A stretch of DNA of 24,067 nucleotides, taken from a virus. The position numbers were made by a program, and so were the translations under genes. The stretch spans positions 1 to 24,067 of the IMG/VR virus record IMGVR_UViG_3300022752_000390; one strand, 5' to 3'. The notes under the pieces were generated by a model. The model did not search any database, was not told the DNA's origin, and saw nothing but the letters and a program-made list of their open reading frames with translations. This document shows positions 1 to 6,457 of the stretch, in pieces. Position 1 is the first letter of the stretch; the number at the start of each line of letters is the position of its first letter.

Positions 1-2
1 TC

Positions 3-263
3 AACGCTGACGCCAATGACTTGCTCCTCGGATACCCAGTGTTCGAGAACCCAGCAATGGCATCAACAGGAACAGCAGCGAAGTCGGTTATCTTCGGACA
101 CCTTCCTTCGTACTATGTTCGCCAAGTCGGTGGCATCCGTTTGGATCGAAGCGATGACTTCGCATTCAGCACTGGTCTTGTTACCTTCCGCGCAACAATG
201 CGTGTTGACGGCAACTTGCCACAAGCATCACATGTCAAATACTTCATCGGTGGCGCATCCTGA
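3..263 (+). CDS. Major capsid protein, HK97 fold, C-terminal part (partial)
   Basis: The reading frame is open from the first bases of the window to a TGA at 261-263, so this is the 3' end of a gene that starts upstream; about 86 residues are visible. The text near the start (LLGYPVFENPAMA) followed by a short spacer, YYVRQVGGIRL and a terminal FRATMRVDGNL block matches the conserved C-terminal P-domain/A-domain ending of HK97-type major capsid proteins of siphoviruses, which form the icosahedral shell. The position upstream of head-tail connector genes fits. Two hairpins follow the stop codon. The N-terminal arm and any scaffold domain are outside the window. The family call rests on the pattern of the last 80 residues and on gene order. 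Confidence 0.85.
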   Translation, partial: NADANDLLLGYPVFENPAMASTGTAAKSVIFGHLPSYYVRQVGGIRLDRSDDFAFSTGLVTFRATMRVDGNLPQASHVKYFIGGAS

Positions 264-293
264 TAATCAGGAACTAATCCGAATAAAGACATA

Positions 294-311
294 GCAGTCC
301 GCAAGGGCTGT
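294..311 (+). other. Small hairpin with GCAA tetraloop
   Basis: Seven pairs (two of them G-U) join 294-300 to 305-311 around a GNRA-type loop (301-304). It lies just downstream of the capsid gene and just upstream of the stronger hairpin at 322-357. It may stabilise the 3' end of the capsid mRNA or be part of a composite terminator. The pairing is seen in the sequence; the role is inferred. Confidence 0.4.
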
Positions 312-321
312 GACTAAGATT

Positions 322-357
322 AAGCCTCGGTCGGTCGTGCAGGACTTGCCGAGGCTT
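322..357 (+). terminator. Probable terminator after the capsid gene
   Basis: A perfect 9-bp stem pairs 322-330 (AAGCCTCGG) with 349-357 (CCGAGGCTT) around an 18-nt loop, followed by a short T-containing stretch (TATCTATT). It sits in the 125-bp gap between the capsid gene and the next ribosome binding site. A partial terminator here would keep the highly expressed capsid gene separate from the glycosyltransferase genes. Confidence 0.6.
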
Positions 358-388
358 TATCTATTCCTGCACTATTCTTAGGAGGATC

Positions 389-613
389 ATGTGGGTAACG
401 GTAATAATAAAAGGCATACCAGTGGAGATGCCAGGAGCGTTGGCGGAGCGGTTAGTCCGAGCGGGCGCAGCGCACTACTTGGAAATATCAGACAAACCAA
501 TCCCGACCGACTCAGAGTCGTCTGGTATTCAAACGCACCTTGGGCTGCAACAGGATACGGTCAGCAAACCGCGCAAGTCATCCAAAGGCTCGCGAAAGAA
601 GACCACCAAATAG
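389..613 (+). CDS. Small head-module protein of unknown function (74 aa)
   Basis: The ATG lies 3 nt after an AGGAGG (380-385). The first 30 residues (VTVIIKGIPVEMPGALAERL, then VRAGAAHYLE) resemble the short proteins often found between capsid and connector genes in actinophages; the 55-aa gene at 4037 has a similar design. The tail from residue 60 is lysine/serine-rich. The whole gene overlaps the beginning of the glycosyltransferase frame at 391. The protein-like composition of this frame, against the poor composition of the other frame over the same stretch, makes me think this is the true product of 389-613. Function unknown; possibly a head accessory or connector protein. Confidence 0.6.
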   Translation: MWVTVIIKGIPVEMPGALAERLVRAGAAHYLEISDKPIPTDSESSGIQTHLGLQQDTVSKPRKSSKGSRKKTTK

Positions 614-1686
614 CAGTCCACGCGATGTACGGACTTGCGGGTTCGGTATCGACTTGGAATGGTTTCAAAATGTATCCACAAGGACTCGCAACATACAGCG
701 ACGATGTTGTGGTTGCGCACACAATGGAATGGTCAAGTCAAGATCTTTCAACACCAACATTGTTGATGACTTTGTTTGATGTGTGGGTATTGAAGTCGGA
801 TTCTTTGAAAGAGTTGAAGAACATCGCGTCGTGGGTTCCGATTGATCATCAGCCTGCACCGCCAGATGTGTTGGAGTGGTGTGCGCGTGAGAATGTGAAA
901 CCGATTGCGATGTCGAAGTTTGGTTCACGAATGTTGAACATCGCAGGCATTGATCATCTTTACGCTCCTCACGCGATTGAACCAGTCTTCAAACCGACTG
1001 AGACTGTCGCGTTGGCTGATGGTGGCAAGATGACTGGCCGAAAGTTCATGGGATGGGAAGATGACAGATTCGTGATCTCGATGGTGGCAACGAATAAAGG
1101 TAGTCAGCCTGCGCGTAAGGCATGGGCTGAGAACTTGCTTGCGTATTCAATCTTTGCGAAAGATCATCCTGATGCGGTGCTGTATCTCTACACCGAACCG
1201 ATGGGTGCGATGTCTGGTATCAATCTGATTCAACTTCTTGACGCTTGCGGAGTCAGTTCAGACAAATACAAGATCGTTGACCAGTATGCGTATCGGCACG
1301 GTATGCCACAGAACCTGATGGCTGCGATGTACAGCGCGTCAGATGTTCTGTTGGCTTGCTCGATGGGTGAAGGGTTCGGCATTCCAGTGATCGAAGCGCA
1401 AGCGTGTGGATGTCGAGTGATTGTCTCAAACTTTACTGCACAACCTGAGCTGGTCGGCGACGGCTGGACTGTTGAAGGTCAGCCATGGTGGGATGCGGCT
1501 CAGAAGTCTTGGTTCTTCACACCGTCAGTGCCTGACATCGTGAATGCTCTCAAGTCGGCGTATAACGCGCCTAGAGGGCGTTCTGAGCAGGCGATCACCC
1601 ATGCCCTAGGGTACGGAGCCGACACAGTATTTGAACAGCATTGGAAGCCAACAATGAAGGAGTTGTCCGCATGGTGCCGGTCGTAA
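391..1686 (+). CDS. GT-B fold glycosyltransferase (GT4-like)
   Basis: Predicted to transfer a sugar from a nucleotide-sugar donor, plausibly onto virion proteins. The recognisable domain starts near residue 42 with VVWYSNAPWAATGYG, typical of the N-terminal Rossmann half of GT4 enzymes. The C-terminal half carries the E-x7-E donor-binding motif (E327 and E335, in GEGFGIPVIEAQACGCRVIV). The only canonical start in this frame before the domain is the GTG at 391, which overlaps the ATG of the 74-aa gene (ATGTG) and shares its ribosome binding site; a TAG lies in frame at 379-381. The first ~40 residues look like a non-natural translation of the other frame, so the real start is uncertain: GTG 391, a rare non-ATG start near 510, or ribosomal frameshifting. 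The end overlaps the next glycosyltransferase by 16 nt. Confidence 0.85.
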   Translation: MGNGNNKRHTSGDARSVGGAVSPSGRSALLGNIRQTNPDRLRVVWYSNAPWAATGYGQQTAQVIQRLAKEDHQIAVHAMYGLAGSVSTWNGFKMYPQGLATYSDDVVVAHTMEWSSQDLSTPTLLMTLFDVWVLKSDSLKELKNIASWVPIDHQPAPPDVLEWCARENVKPIAMSKFGSRMLNIAGIDHLYAPHAIEPVFKPTETVALADGGKMTGRKFMGWEDDRFVISMVATNKGSQPARKAWAENLLAYSIFAKDHPDAVLYLYTEPMGAMSGINLIQLLDACGVSSDKYKIVDQYAYRHGMPQNLMAAMYSASDVLLACSMGEGFGIPVIEAQACGCRVIVSNFTAQPELVGDGWTVEGQPWWDAAQKSWFFTPSVPDIVNALKSAYNAPRGRSEQAITHALGYGADTVFEQHWKPTMKELSAWCRS

Positions 1687-2324
1687 TCATCCCAGTTCTC
1701 AACCGATACGACCTACTCGAACGGTGCATTGATTCGCTCGACTTCCCAGTCGAAAAGATCATCATCATCGACAACGGAGGCAAGATCGAGCAGGACTGTT
1801 TGATGATGCCACGCAACAGTCGTCACGGCAAAACATACATCATGGACATGCCGAGCAATCTTGGTGTGGCGACATCATGGAATCTTGGTATCAAGATGAC
1901 ACCGTTCGCGTCTGGTTGGATTCTTCTTAACTCGGACGCTTGGTTCTTGCCAGACAAACTAGAAAAGTTCTCGAAAGAATGTGATCCTGATCGGATACTT
2001 CTGACAGGTGATCCGCGATGGGCTTGCGCGTGGATCGGTTCCGAAGTTGTGAAAGATGTCGGATTGTTCTGCGAAGCATTCCATCCGGCATACTTTGAAG
2101 ACAACGATTATGAGCGTCGCGCTGTTCGTCTCGGCTACACACCAACCGAGTTCCGAGACATCGTCATGCACGACAACTCGTCAACACTTCTGTCCGATGT
2201 ATCACTGCAAGCCAAGAATGCGCAAACTTTCGCATCGAATCATGAACTGTTCAAACTTCGCAATGCAAGACTTGATGCGGGTCAATGGGATCTGCAACGC
2301 CGACTTGATCTGAGTTGGGACTGA
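1671..2324 (+). CDS. GT-A fold glycosyltransferase, family 2-like
   Basis: 217 aa from the ATG at 1671, which has an AAGGAG 8 nt upstream (1657-1662); I prefer it to the upstream TTG at 1641. The N-terminus (VVIIPVLNRYDLLERCIDSL) is the classical GT2 nucleotide-sugar-binding strand and helix. NLGVATSWNLGI (63-74) and LLNSDAW (85-91) correspond to the conserved Asn/Gly segment and the DxD-like metal site (NSD 87-89). Known members transfer sugars from UDP/GDP/dTDP donors in the cytoplasm. It lies between two other glycosyltransferase genes with 16-nt overlap on one side and 1-nt spacing on the other, so the three are probably co-translated and act on the same target. The acceptor cannot be read from the sequence. 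Confidence 0.85.
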   Translation: MVPVVIIPVLNRYDLLERCIDSLDFPVEKIIIIDNGGKIEQDCLMMPRNSRHGKTYIMDMPSNLGVATSWNLGIKMTPFASGWILLNSDAWFLPDKLEKFSKECDPDRILLTGDPRWACAWIGSEVVKDVGLFCEAFHPAYFEDNDYERRAVRLGYTPTEFRDIVMHDNSSTLLSDVSLQAKNAQTFASNHELFKLRNARLDAGQWDLQRRLDLSWD

Positions 2325-2325
2325 C

Positions 2326-2988
2326 ATGAGCATCGCAGTGTGTGTCACAGTTTGGGGTGACTTCTGGGATCGATTCGGTGGACAGTTCGTTGAACAGATG
2401 GAGAAGTTGAACACGGAACCTGATGAGGTAATTGTGTCGTCACCTGTTCCTTTGAATTTGCCGAAGCATTGGCATGAAATTGTTCAACCGCACCACAAGT
2501 GGAATAATTGGAATGACACAATGTTCGCAGTCAACTCGGACTGGGTGATGCCAGTCGGGATGGACGACATCTGGTTCCCTGACGCGCTAGACGGTCTGAC
2601 CGATGTTGATGACGATGTAAACATCATCGCTTATCCTTGGATTCAAAATGGGCAACTTCAGTCTGCAACGCAAGAAGTCTTCAATCAGATTCTTCATGTA
2701 TCTCACAACCCGATGGTCGGTGGATCTCTGATTCGTCGGTCAGTTCTCTGGTCAATCCCATATCGGCAAGTTGTTTGGAATGACTGGATCCAGTGGATGG
2801 AGATTCGGAAACTCGGCTACAAAGTTGCATTCAAAACCAAACCAGTTTGCGACCATATCCGCCGAGAAGATTCATACTCGATCGCGCCGAAGGCGAACGG
2901 CGAACTTGAGTGTGAGCAGATGCGAGCAATCTTGCGTGAACATGAAGTTGTGCCTGGAGTAGAGTTCCCACCACGGATCTTGAAGTAA
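2326..2988 (+). CDS. Glycosyltransferase-like protein, GT-A type (third of the cluster)
   Basis: 220 aa starting 1 nt after the previous stop, with no strong ribosome binding site, suggesting translational coupling. The N-terminus (IAVCVTVWGDFWDRF) and the segment VNSDWVMPVGMDDIWFP (69-85) look like the donor-binding start and the metal-binding acidic motif (D80, D81) of GT2-like enzymes; the C-terminal half has aromatic and histidine residues typical of this group. The family is more divergent than in the two upstream genes, so the substrate is unknown. It completes a three-gene cassette inserted between capsid and head-tail connector genes. A non-catalytic or accessory role is possible. Confidence 0.7.
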   Translation: MSIAVCVTVWGDFWDRFGGQFVEQMEKLNTEPDEVIVSSPVPLNLPKHWHEIVQPHHKWNNWNDTMFAVNSDWVMPVGMDDIWFPDALDGLTDVDDDVNIIAYPWIQNGQLQSATQEVFNQILHVSHNPMVGGSLIRRSVLWSIPYRQVVWNDWIQWMEIRKLGYKVAFKTKPVCDHIRREDSYSIAPKANGELECEQMRAILREHEVVPGVEFPPRILK

Positions 2989-2999
2989 GATAAGGAACT

Positions 3000-3626
3000 A
3001 TGGCAATCACCAACGGCTACGCCACACGCAACCAGATCAAGGCTGCACTTCGAATCGGTACAGCCGACACGCAAGACGATGAACTGATAGACAACTGTGC
3101 CGGTGCAGCGTCACGACTAATTGACGGCTACGCCAATCGACAGTTCTGGGCGTATGGTTCTGCGACGACCAGAGTGTTCACTGCTGGTGACGAATATGTT
3201 TGCGAGATTGATGACATCTCAGGAACTGCGATCACACTCAAAACTTCAACGATGGCTGATGGCAACTTTGATGTCACATTCACACGAACCGACTATCAAC
3301 TAGAACCAGTCAACGGAATCCTTGACGGCTTGACTGTTCCGTTCACACGCATCCGCGCAGTCGGCGACTTCCTATTCCCAACCGTGAACGCAAACTACGG
3401 TTCAGAAGCATTAGTGCAACTCACCGCGGTCTATGGTTGGCCGTCCGTGCCTGAACCGATCACACAAGCGGTGATCATTCAGGCATCAAGAATCTTCAAG
3501 CGTTACGATTCACCGCTCGGCGTTGCAGGCTTCGGAGACTTGGGTGCGATACGAGTGACACGCGCACTCGACCCAGATGTCGCACAACTTGTCGAGCCAT
3601 ATCGCCGAATGCGAATGTTTGCATGA
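3000..3626 (+). CDS. Head-tail connector protein, HK97 gp6-like
   Basis: 208 aa. The N-terminal 45 residues (ATRNQIKAALRIG, then DDELIDNCAGAASRLIDGYANRQFW) are the helical start typical of gp6-like head-tail adaptors, which form a ring under the portal and connect the capsid to the tail. The C-terminal part (PEPITQAVIIQASRIFKR, then LVEPYRRM) is the usual closing helix pair. An AAGGA lies 3 nt before the ATG. The stop overlaps the start of the next gene (ATGA at 3623-3626), as usual for connector pairs. The call relies on this pattern and on its place in the module. Confidence 0.8.
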   Translation: MAITNGYATRNQIKAALRIGTADTQDDELIDNCAGAASRLIDGYANRQFWAYGSATTRVFTAGDEYVCEIDDISGTAITLKTSTMADGNFDVTFTRTDYQLEPVNGILDGLTVPFTRIRAVGDFLFPTVNANYGSEALVQLTAVYGWPSVPEPITQAVIIQASRIFKRYDSPLGVAGFGDLGAIRVTRALDPDVAQLVEPYRRMRMFA

Positions 3627-4033
3627 CCGCAACAATCACCGAACTCAAAACAGGATTGCAGACCCGTCTCGCAACAATCACGAACCTTCGCGCATTCGCA
3701 CAACAACCCGACCAGGTCAACCCTTCAATCGGCGGTCTCGCATGGCCGACACTTGAATCAATTACCTATCACGGTGCGATGGGCAAAGGGCTTGTCACAC
3801 ATGTCTTCACTGTCAGTGTGATCGTCGGTCGTGCAGCTGAACGCACATCGCAGAACCTGCTCGACACTTATTTGTCTTACGACAGCGGGATTCGTGCCGC
3901 CATTGAAGCCGACCAGACACTCGGCGGATATGCCCAGACCTTGAAAGTTGAAGAGGCATCCAACATCGCAACCGTTGACGCAAACGACACCACCTACCTG
4001 ACAGTTGACTTCAGAGTCGTGGTGTACGCTTAG
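3623..4033 (+). CDS. Tail completion / tail terminator-like protein
   Basis: 136 aa, starting inside the previous stop (ATGA). The arrangement is that of small phage tail-completion proteins: an N-terminal helix (TITELKTGLQTRLATI), a proline-containing loop, then beta strands (LVTHVFTVSVIVGRAA), a helix, and a final strand (TYLTVDFRVVVYA). These proteins cap the tail tube and join it to the head. Size, overlap with the gp6-like gene, and position before the tail tube gene support this. I do not recognise a precise subfamily. Confidence 0.6.
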   Translation: MTATITELKTGLQTRLATITNLRAFAQQPDQVNPSIGGLAWPTLESITYHGAMGKGLVTHVFTVSVIVGRAAERTSQNLLDTYLSYDSGIRAAIEADQTLGGYAQTLKVEEASNIATVDANDTTYLTVDFRVVVYA

Positions 4034-4036
4034 ATC

Positions 4037-4204
4037 ATGGCAAAGTATCAGGTAGTTGAGGGCTTCACTGTTCTCGGTAAACAATATCCAGCCACTATTG
4101 ATGGTGAGGAGTTTGATCATCTAGACTCACTATTGCAATCGGGTCGCATTGTCTTGGTCGCAGATAAACCAACCTCGAAAGCCGAAACGGCAGGAGATAA
4201 ATAA
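4037..4204 (+). CDS. Small tail-module protein of unknown function (55 aa)
   Basis: An ATG 3 nt after the previous stop opens a 55-aa frame: it begins MAKYQVVEGFTVLGKQYPAT, continues with an acidic helix (EEFDHLDSLLQSGRIVLVA) and ends with a lysine/threonine-rich tail. The plan (short strand, loop, helix, basic tail) resembles the 74-aa gene at 389 and small phage proteins that follow the connector genes. It fills the gap between two confident structural genes and its codon use matches theirs. No clear ribosome binding site is seen, so it may be coupled to the upstream stop. Function unknown. Confidence 0.65.
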   Translation: MAKYQVVEGFTVLGKQYPATIDGEEFDHLDSLLQSGRIVLVADKPTSKAETAGDK

Positions 4205-4206
4205 TC

Positions 4207-4617
4207 ATGGCAAAGTTAGTCCTTCTCAACTCAAATGTTTCTTTGAACGGCACAGACATCACCTCAAGCGTGGCTGCAATAACTCTAAGCACCTCAGCAG
4301 CCGAAGTTCCAACAACTTCGTTCGGCAGTGGTGGCGCAGTGACCCGCGTGTCAGGATTGATCGACAACTCTGTCACACTTTCATTGATGAACGACTACAA
4401 CGCGATTGACGGATTGGTTCAACCATTGATCGGTTCAACCGCTGTCACGATGATCATCAAACCAGCAGGCACAGCCGCAGCAGGAACGGCTTCACCTCAC
4501 TACACTTTCAGTGTTTTATGCACGGAGTTTAGTTTGGTAAACGGTGCCGTGGGCGAGCTAAACACAGCTGACGTAACGTGGCCAATCAGCGGAGCGATCA
4601 CAAAAACAGTTGCATAG
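4207..4617 (+). CDS. Major tail (tube) protein
   Basis: 136 aa with AGGAG at 4192-4196 ahead of the ATG. The sequence is beta-rich, with the look of a tail tube monomer: NVSLNGTDITSSVAAITLS at the N-terminus, then a loop, SVTLSLMNDYNAIDGLVQPL, and a C-terminal strand block (AVGELNTADVTWPISGAI). The motif of a test value against an 'EFSL...G...' strand pair near the end is common in actinophage major tail proteins. Location immediately before the tail assembly chaperone genes is the standard place of the tube gene. It should polymerise around the tape measure protein to make the tail tube. Confidence 0.75.
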   Translation: MAKLVLLNSNVSLNGTDITSSVAAITLSTSAAEVPTTSFGSGGAVTRVSGLIDNSVTLSLMNDYNAIDGLVQPLIGSTAVTMIIKPAGTAAAGTASPHYTFSVLCTEFSLVNGAVGELNTADVTWPISGAITKTVA

Positions 4618-4645
4618 TTCTTAAGTAAACAATCAGGAGGTAAGA

Positions 4646-4930
4646 ATGAAAATCAATCTAGAAGTAACAACGCTGGACGCCGTCACAACGAAAGTGTCTG
4701 CACAGTTTGCCGACTTCATCGCATTCGAAACAGAGAAGAATCGTTCGGTCGCAAACTTTCAAACAGAACTACGCCTCACCGACCTTGCATGGTTGGCGTG
4801 GCACGCAACGAAGCGCACGAAGAATACTGCGATGAAGTTTGAAGAATGGATTGAAACAATCGAGAGTGTGGAGGTTGGAACCGATTCTGCGGTGATCAAC
4901 CCTTTGGAGAGCAATCAGCTCACTGGCTGA
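4646..4930 (+). CDS. Tail assembly chaperone, short (zero-frame) product
   Basis: 94 aa with a strong ribosome binding site (AGGAGG, then an 8-nt gap). Tail assembly chaperones bind the tape measure protein during tail assembly and are not kept in the virion. The product is acidic and helical (LTDLAWLAWHATKRT, FEEWIETIESVEV), as in the G-type product of siphoviruses. It terminates at the TGA at 4928-4930. A slippery heptamer at 4900-4906, just before the stop, lets a fraction of ribosomes shift into the longer product listed separately. Confidence 0.85.
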   Translation: MKINLEVTTLDAVTTKVSAQFADFIAFETEKNRSVANFQTELRLTDLAWLAWHATKRTKNTAMKFEEWIETIESVEVGTDSAVINPLESNQLTG

Positions 4931-5064
4931 TCGCATACTTGGCGTGTGAGACTCACATCGCTCCATCTTTACTTCTGCAAGAATCACCTAGAATGCTGTA
5001 CACGATGCTCGGCTATCTGCGCTGGAAGAGTGTGAAGATGAACCCACCGCAAAGGATTAACTGA
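4646..5064 (+). CDS. Tail assembly chaperone, long product by -1 frameshift
   Basis: Reading 4646-4906 and then, after a -1 slip, 4906-5064 gives 139 aa. The second part reads GEQSAHWLIAYLACETHIAP followed by LLLQESPRMLYTMLGYL, the typical C-terminal (T) domain of siphovirus tail chaperones, yet it has no good start or ribosome binding site of its own. This G/G-T arrangement upstream of the tape measure gene is one of the best conserved features of long-tailed phages. The stop TGA (5062-5064) overlaps the ATG of the next gene. Established knowledge: the ratio of the two products matters for tail assembly. Confidence 0.88.
4900..4934 (+). promoter_or_regulatory. Programmed -1 frameshift site: CCCTTTG plus hairpin
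   Basis: In the zero frame the codons are AAC CCT TTG, so C CCT TTG fits the X XXY YYZ rule exactly and allows both tRNAs to re-pair after slipping back one base. Seven nucleotides later, 4914-4919 (ATCAGC) pairs with 4926-4931 (GCTGAT) around a 6-nt loop, with two more pairs possible beyond a mismatch (4911-4912 with 4933-4934). This is the expected spacing for a stimulatory hairpin. The frame entered is the one encoding the T domain. Confidence 0.88.
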
Positions 5065-5675
5065 TGGCATACTTCTCAGCATTCCCAAATGCTCCTGGTG
5101 ATGCGTCAACAATTGGTCGTGGCAGTGGAATGGTCGATGGTAAGAATCTCGGTTTCAGTGTTGTACCTGGTGGCAACACGGTCATCGTTAAAGACTTGTT
5201 TGAAACTTTAAAAAGATATGAGAAGGCAAGTCCCTTATTTAATAAGGAGATGCGCAAAGTCGCATACGCAATCGCCAAAGATCTACAAGGCAGAGTCAAG
5301 ATTGAAGCCGGACTCGCTGGAGCTTCACCTGGTCGAGCGCGACAATATCTTCAAGTTGCCAAAGGACTACGCGCAAGCAATGAAAGAATCCCGACAATCA
5401 AACTTCGTGGCAACGAACCATTCAGATCTACTACAAGACCAGTCAACAAGAATGACCGTAAGAAGATCAAAGGTCGCGGCCAGAAGGTTCTTTTGAGTGA
5501 CATTTTCTTCGGTGCAGAGTTTGGTGGTGGCGCGACTTCTAAGACGAAACAGTTCTTGCGACATCGAGGTCAGTCTGGTTACTTCTTTTGGCCGACTGTC
5601 CGCAAGCGTAAGAACGCGATCGCCAAAGAATACTTGGATGGGTTAGACAAAGTGATCAAAGAACTGAACATTTGA
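5064..5675 (+). CDS. HK97 gp10-like tail protein
   Basis: 203 aa beginning at TGATG, overlapping the long chaperone stop. The middle has a helix of the type that opens gp10-like proteins (EMRKVAYAIAKDLQGRVKI), and the C-terminal third has the pattern FFGAEFGGG...FLRHRGQSGYFFWPTVRKRK...IAKEYLDGLDKVI, well known from small actinophage tail genes (GAEFG followed by HRG-GYFFWPT). Such proteins act in tail completion or at the head-tail joint. In many phages the homologue lies before the tail tube gene; here it follows the chaperones. It is rich in basic residues. Assignment is by motif, so function is moderately sure. Confidence 0.65.
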   Translation: MAYFSAFPNAPGDASTIGRGSGMVDGKNLGFSVVPGGNTVIVKDLFETLKRYEKASPLFNKEMRKVAYAIAKDLQGRVKIEAGLAGASPGRARQYLQVAKGLRASNERIPTIKLRGNEPFRSTTRPVNKNDRKKIKGRGQKVLLSDIFFGAEFGGGATSKTKQFLRHRGQSGYFFWPTVRKRKNAIAKEYLDGLDKVIKELNI

Positions 5676-5678
5676 TAC

Positions 5679-5706
5679 TTGCATTCGGCTGAGGATTCGC
5701 TATCCT
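5679..5706 (+). promoter_or_regulatory. Possible promoter before the AEP-like gene
   Basis: TTGCAT (5679-5684) and TATCCT (5701-5706) are 16 nt apart and lie just ahead of the GGAGG at 5714-5718. This is a moderate sigma-70-like match in one of the few intergenic gaps of the tail module. An own promoter would suit a gene that looks foreign to its surroundings. Weak evidence. Confidence 0.25.
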
Positions 5707-5727
5707 TGAAGTCGGAGGTTCTGCACA

Positions 5728-6441
5728 ATGTTTGAAGTCGTCGGGTTCCCATCGGTCAAATCTGTCTATCCAAAGACCATCGCCGAATCATGGATGCAGT
5801 TTGCATCAATGCTTGGCAAACATGAAGAACATGACAAGAAGTCAGACGGCTCGCTGTACTCGCCTGTCACCTATCGTGAGTACACAACGCGAGGCAATCG
5901 CAACGTGTCGCACATCTGGGCGTTAGTTGCCGACCTTGACGGTGAAGCATTTGAGAATTGTGATATCGGATCGTATATCCACTTCGCGTACACAACCTGG
6001 TCGCATCGTGAAGACAATCCTCACTGGCACGTTGTCTTCCCATTCGAGCAGGCTGTGCCGGTTGACAACTGGGAAGAAGTTTGGCATGAGACACACCAGC
6101 GTCTTGGTCTCAAAGGCGACCCAGCAACGAAAGATCCTGCTCGTATTTTCTACCTGCCACAACACGAGGCTGGTCAACCATTCCGCACACATCACTCAGG
6201 TTGGCGGTTCATTGACCCGACCATCACCGACATCGCTGCGCCGACCCGCACTTTCAACACTCCGAACATTCGCTCAACTCGACAAACTAGAAGTGGCAAG
6301 TGGGCGCGAATCGTGCAGGATCCGAAGTGGTGGGATGCACCAGTTGACTTGTCACAATATGACGGTATGACACAGCAAGAGATTCATCGTGACATGCAAC
6401 GTGAGTGGGCGGAGTTGCGCAAACGGATGTCCGTCAACTGA
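5728..6441 (+). CDS. Primase/polymerase-like protein (AEP superfamily) inside the tail module
   Basis: 237 aa with GGAGG 9 nt before the ATG. The order of motifs fits archaeo-eukaryotic primase (AEP) type domains of phage and plasmid primase-polymerases: VADLDGE with D69 and D71 (metal-binding motif I), FAYTTWSH (86-93), HWHVVFPFE with H99 and H101 (motif II region) and DPARIFYLP (136-144). The same layout (T-SH, H-VVxP, D-ATxDPxRxFYLP) is found in N-terminal domains of phage primase-helicases. It is a single domain; no helicase motif follows. Residues 165-237 look like a linker and a basic/tryptophan-rich tail. It sits between tail genes, far from the other primase at 21573. Possible roles: primer synthesis, or a replication-initiator relative that has been recruited for something else. 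Confidence 0.6.
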   Translation: MFEVVGFPSVKSVYPKTIAESWMQFASMLGKHEEHDKKSDGSLYSPVTYREYTTRGNRNVSHIWALVADLDGEAFENCDIGSYIHFAYTTWSHREDNPHWHVVFPFEQAVPVDNWEEVWHETHQRLGLKGDPATKDPARIFYLPQHEAGQPFRTHHSGWRFIDPTITDIAAPTRTFNTPNIRSTRQTRSGKWARIVQDPKWWDAPVDLSQYDGMTQQEIHRDMQREWAELRKRMSVN

Positions 6442-6457
6442 GTAGAATTGCGTCACC

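Noticed and set aside
16-294. 92-aa frame beginning at the ATG at 16
   Set aside because: The other frame carries the conserved capsid C-terminus; this one is Thr/Ser/Gln-rich without recognisable features.
264-388. Possible tRNA or small RNA gene in the capsid downstream gap
   Set aside because: Two simple hairpins are present but no cloverleaf or conserved T-loop/anticodon pattern.
389-540. Classic slippery heptamer fusing the 74-aa gene to the glycosyltransferase
   Set aside because: I looked for X XXY YYZ sites in the zero frame of the 74-aa gene and saw none that fits, so I keep frameshifting as only one of several explanations.
1641-1670. TTG start for the second glycosyltransferase
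   Set aside because: The ATG at 1671 has a good AAGGAG at the right distance and begins at the conserved VVIIPVLN strand.
3758-4376. Overlapping - strand frames near the connector and tail genes
   Set aside because: They are antisense to genes that fit the expected module order and have no supporting start signals.
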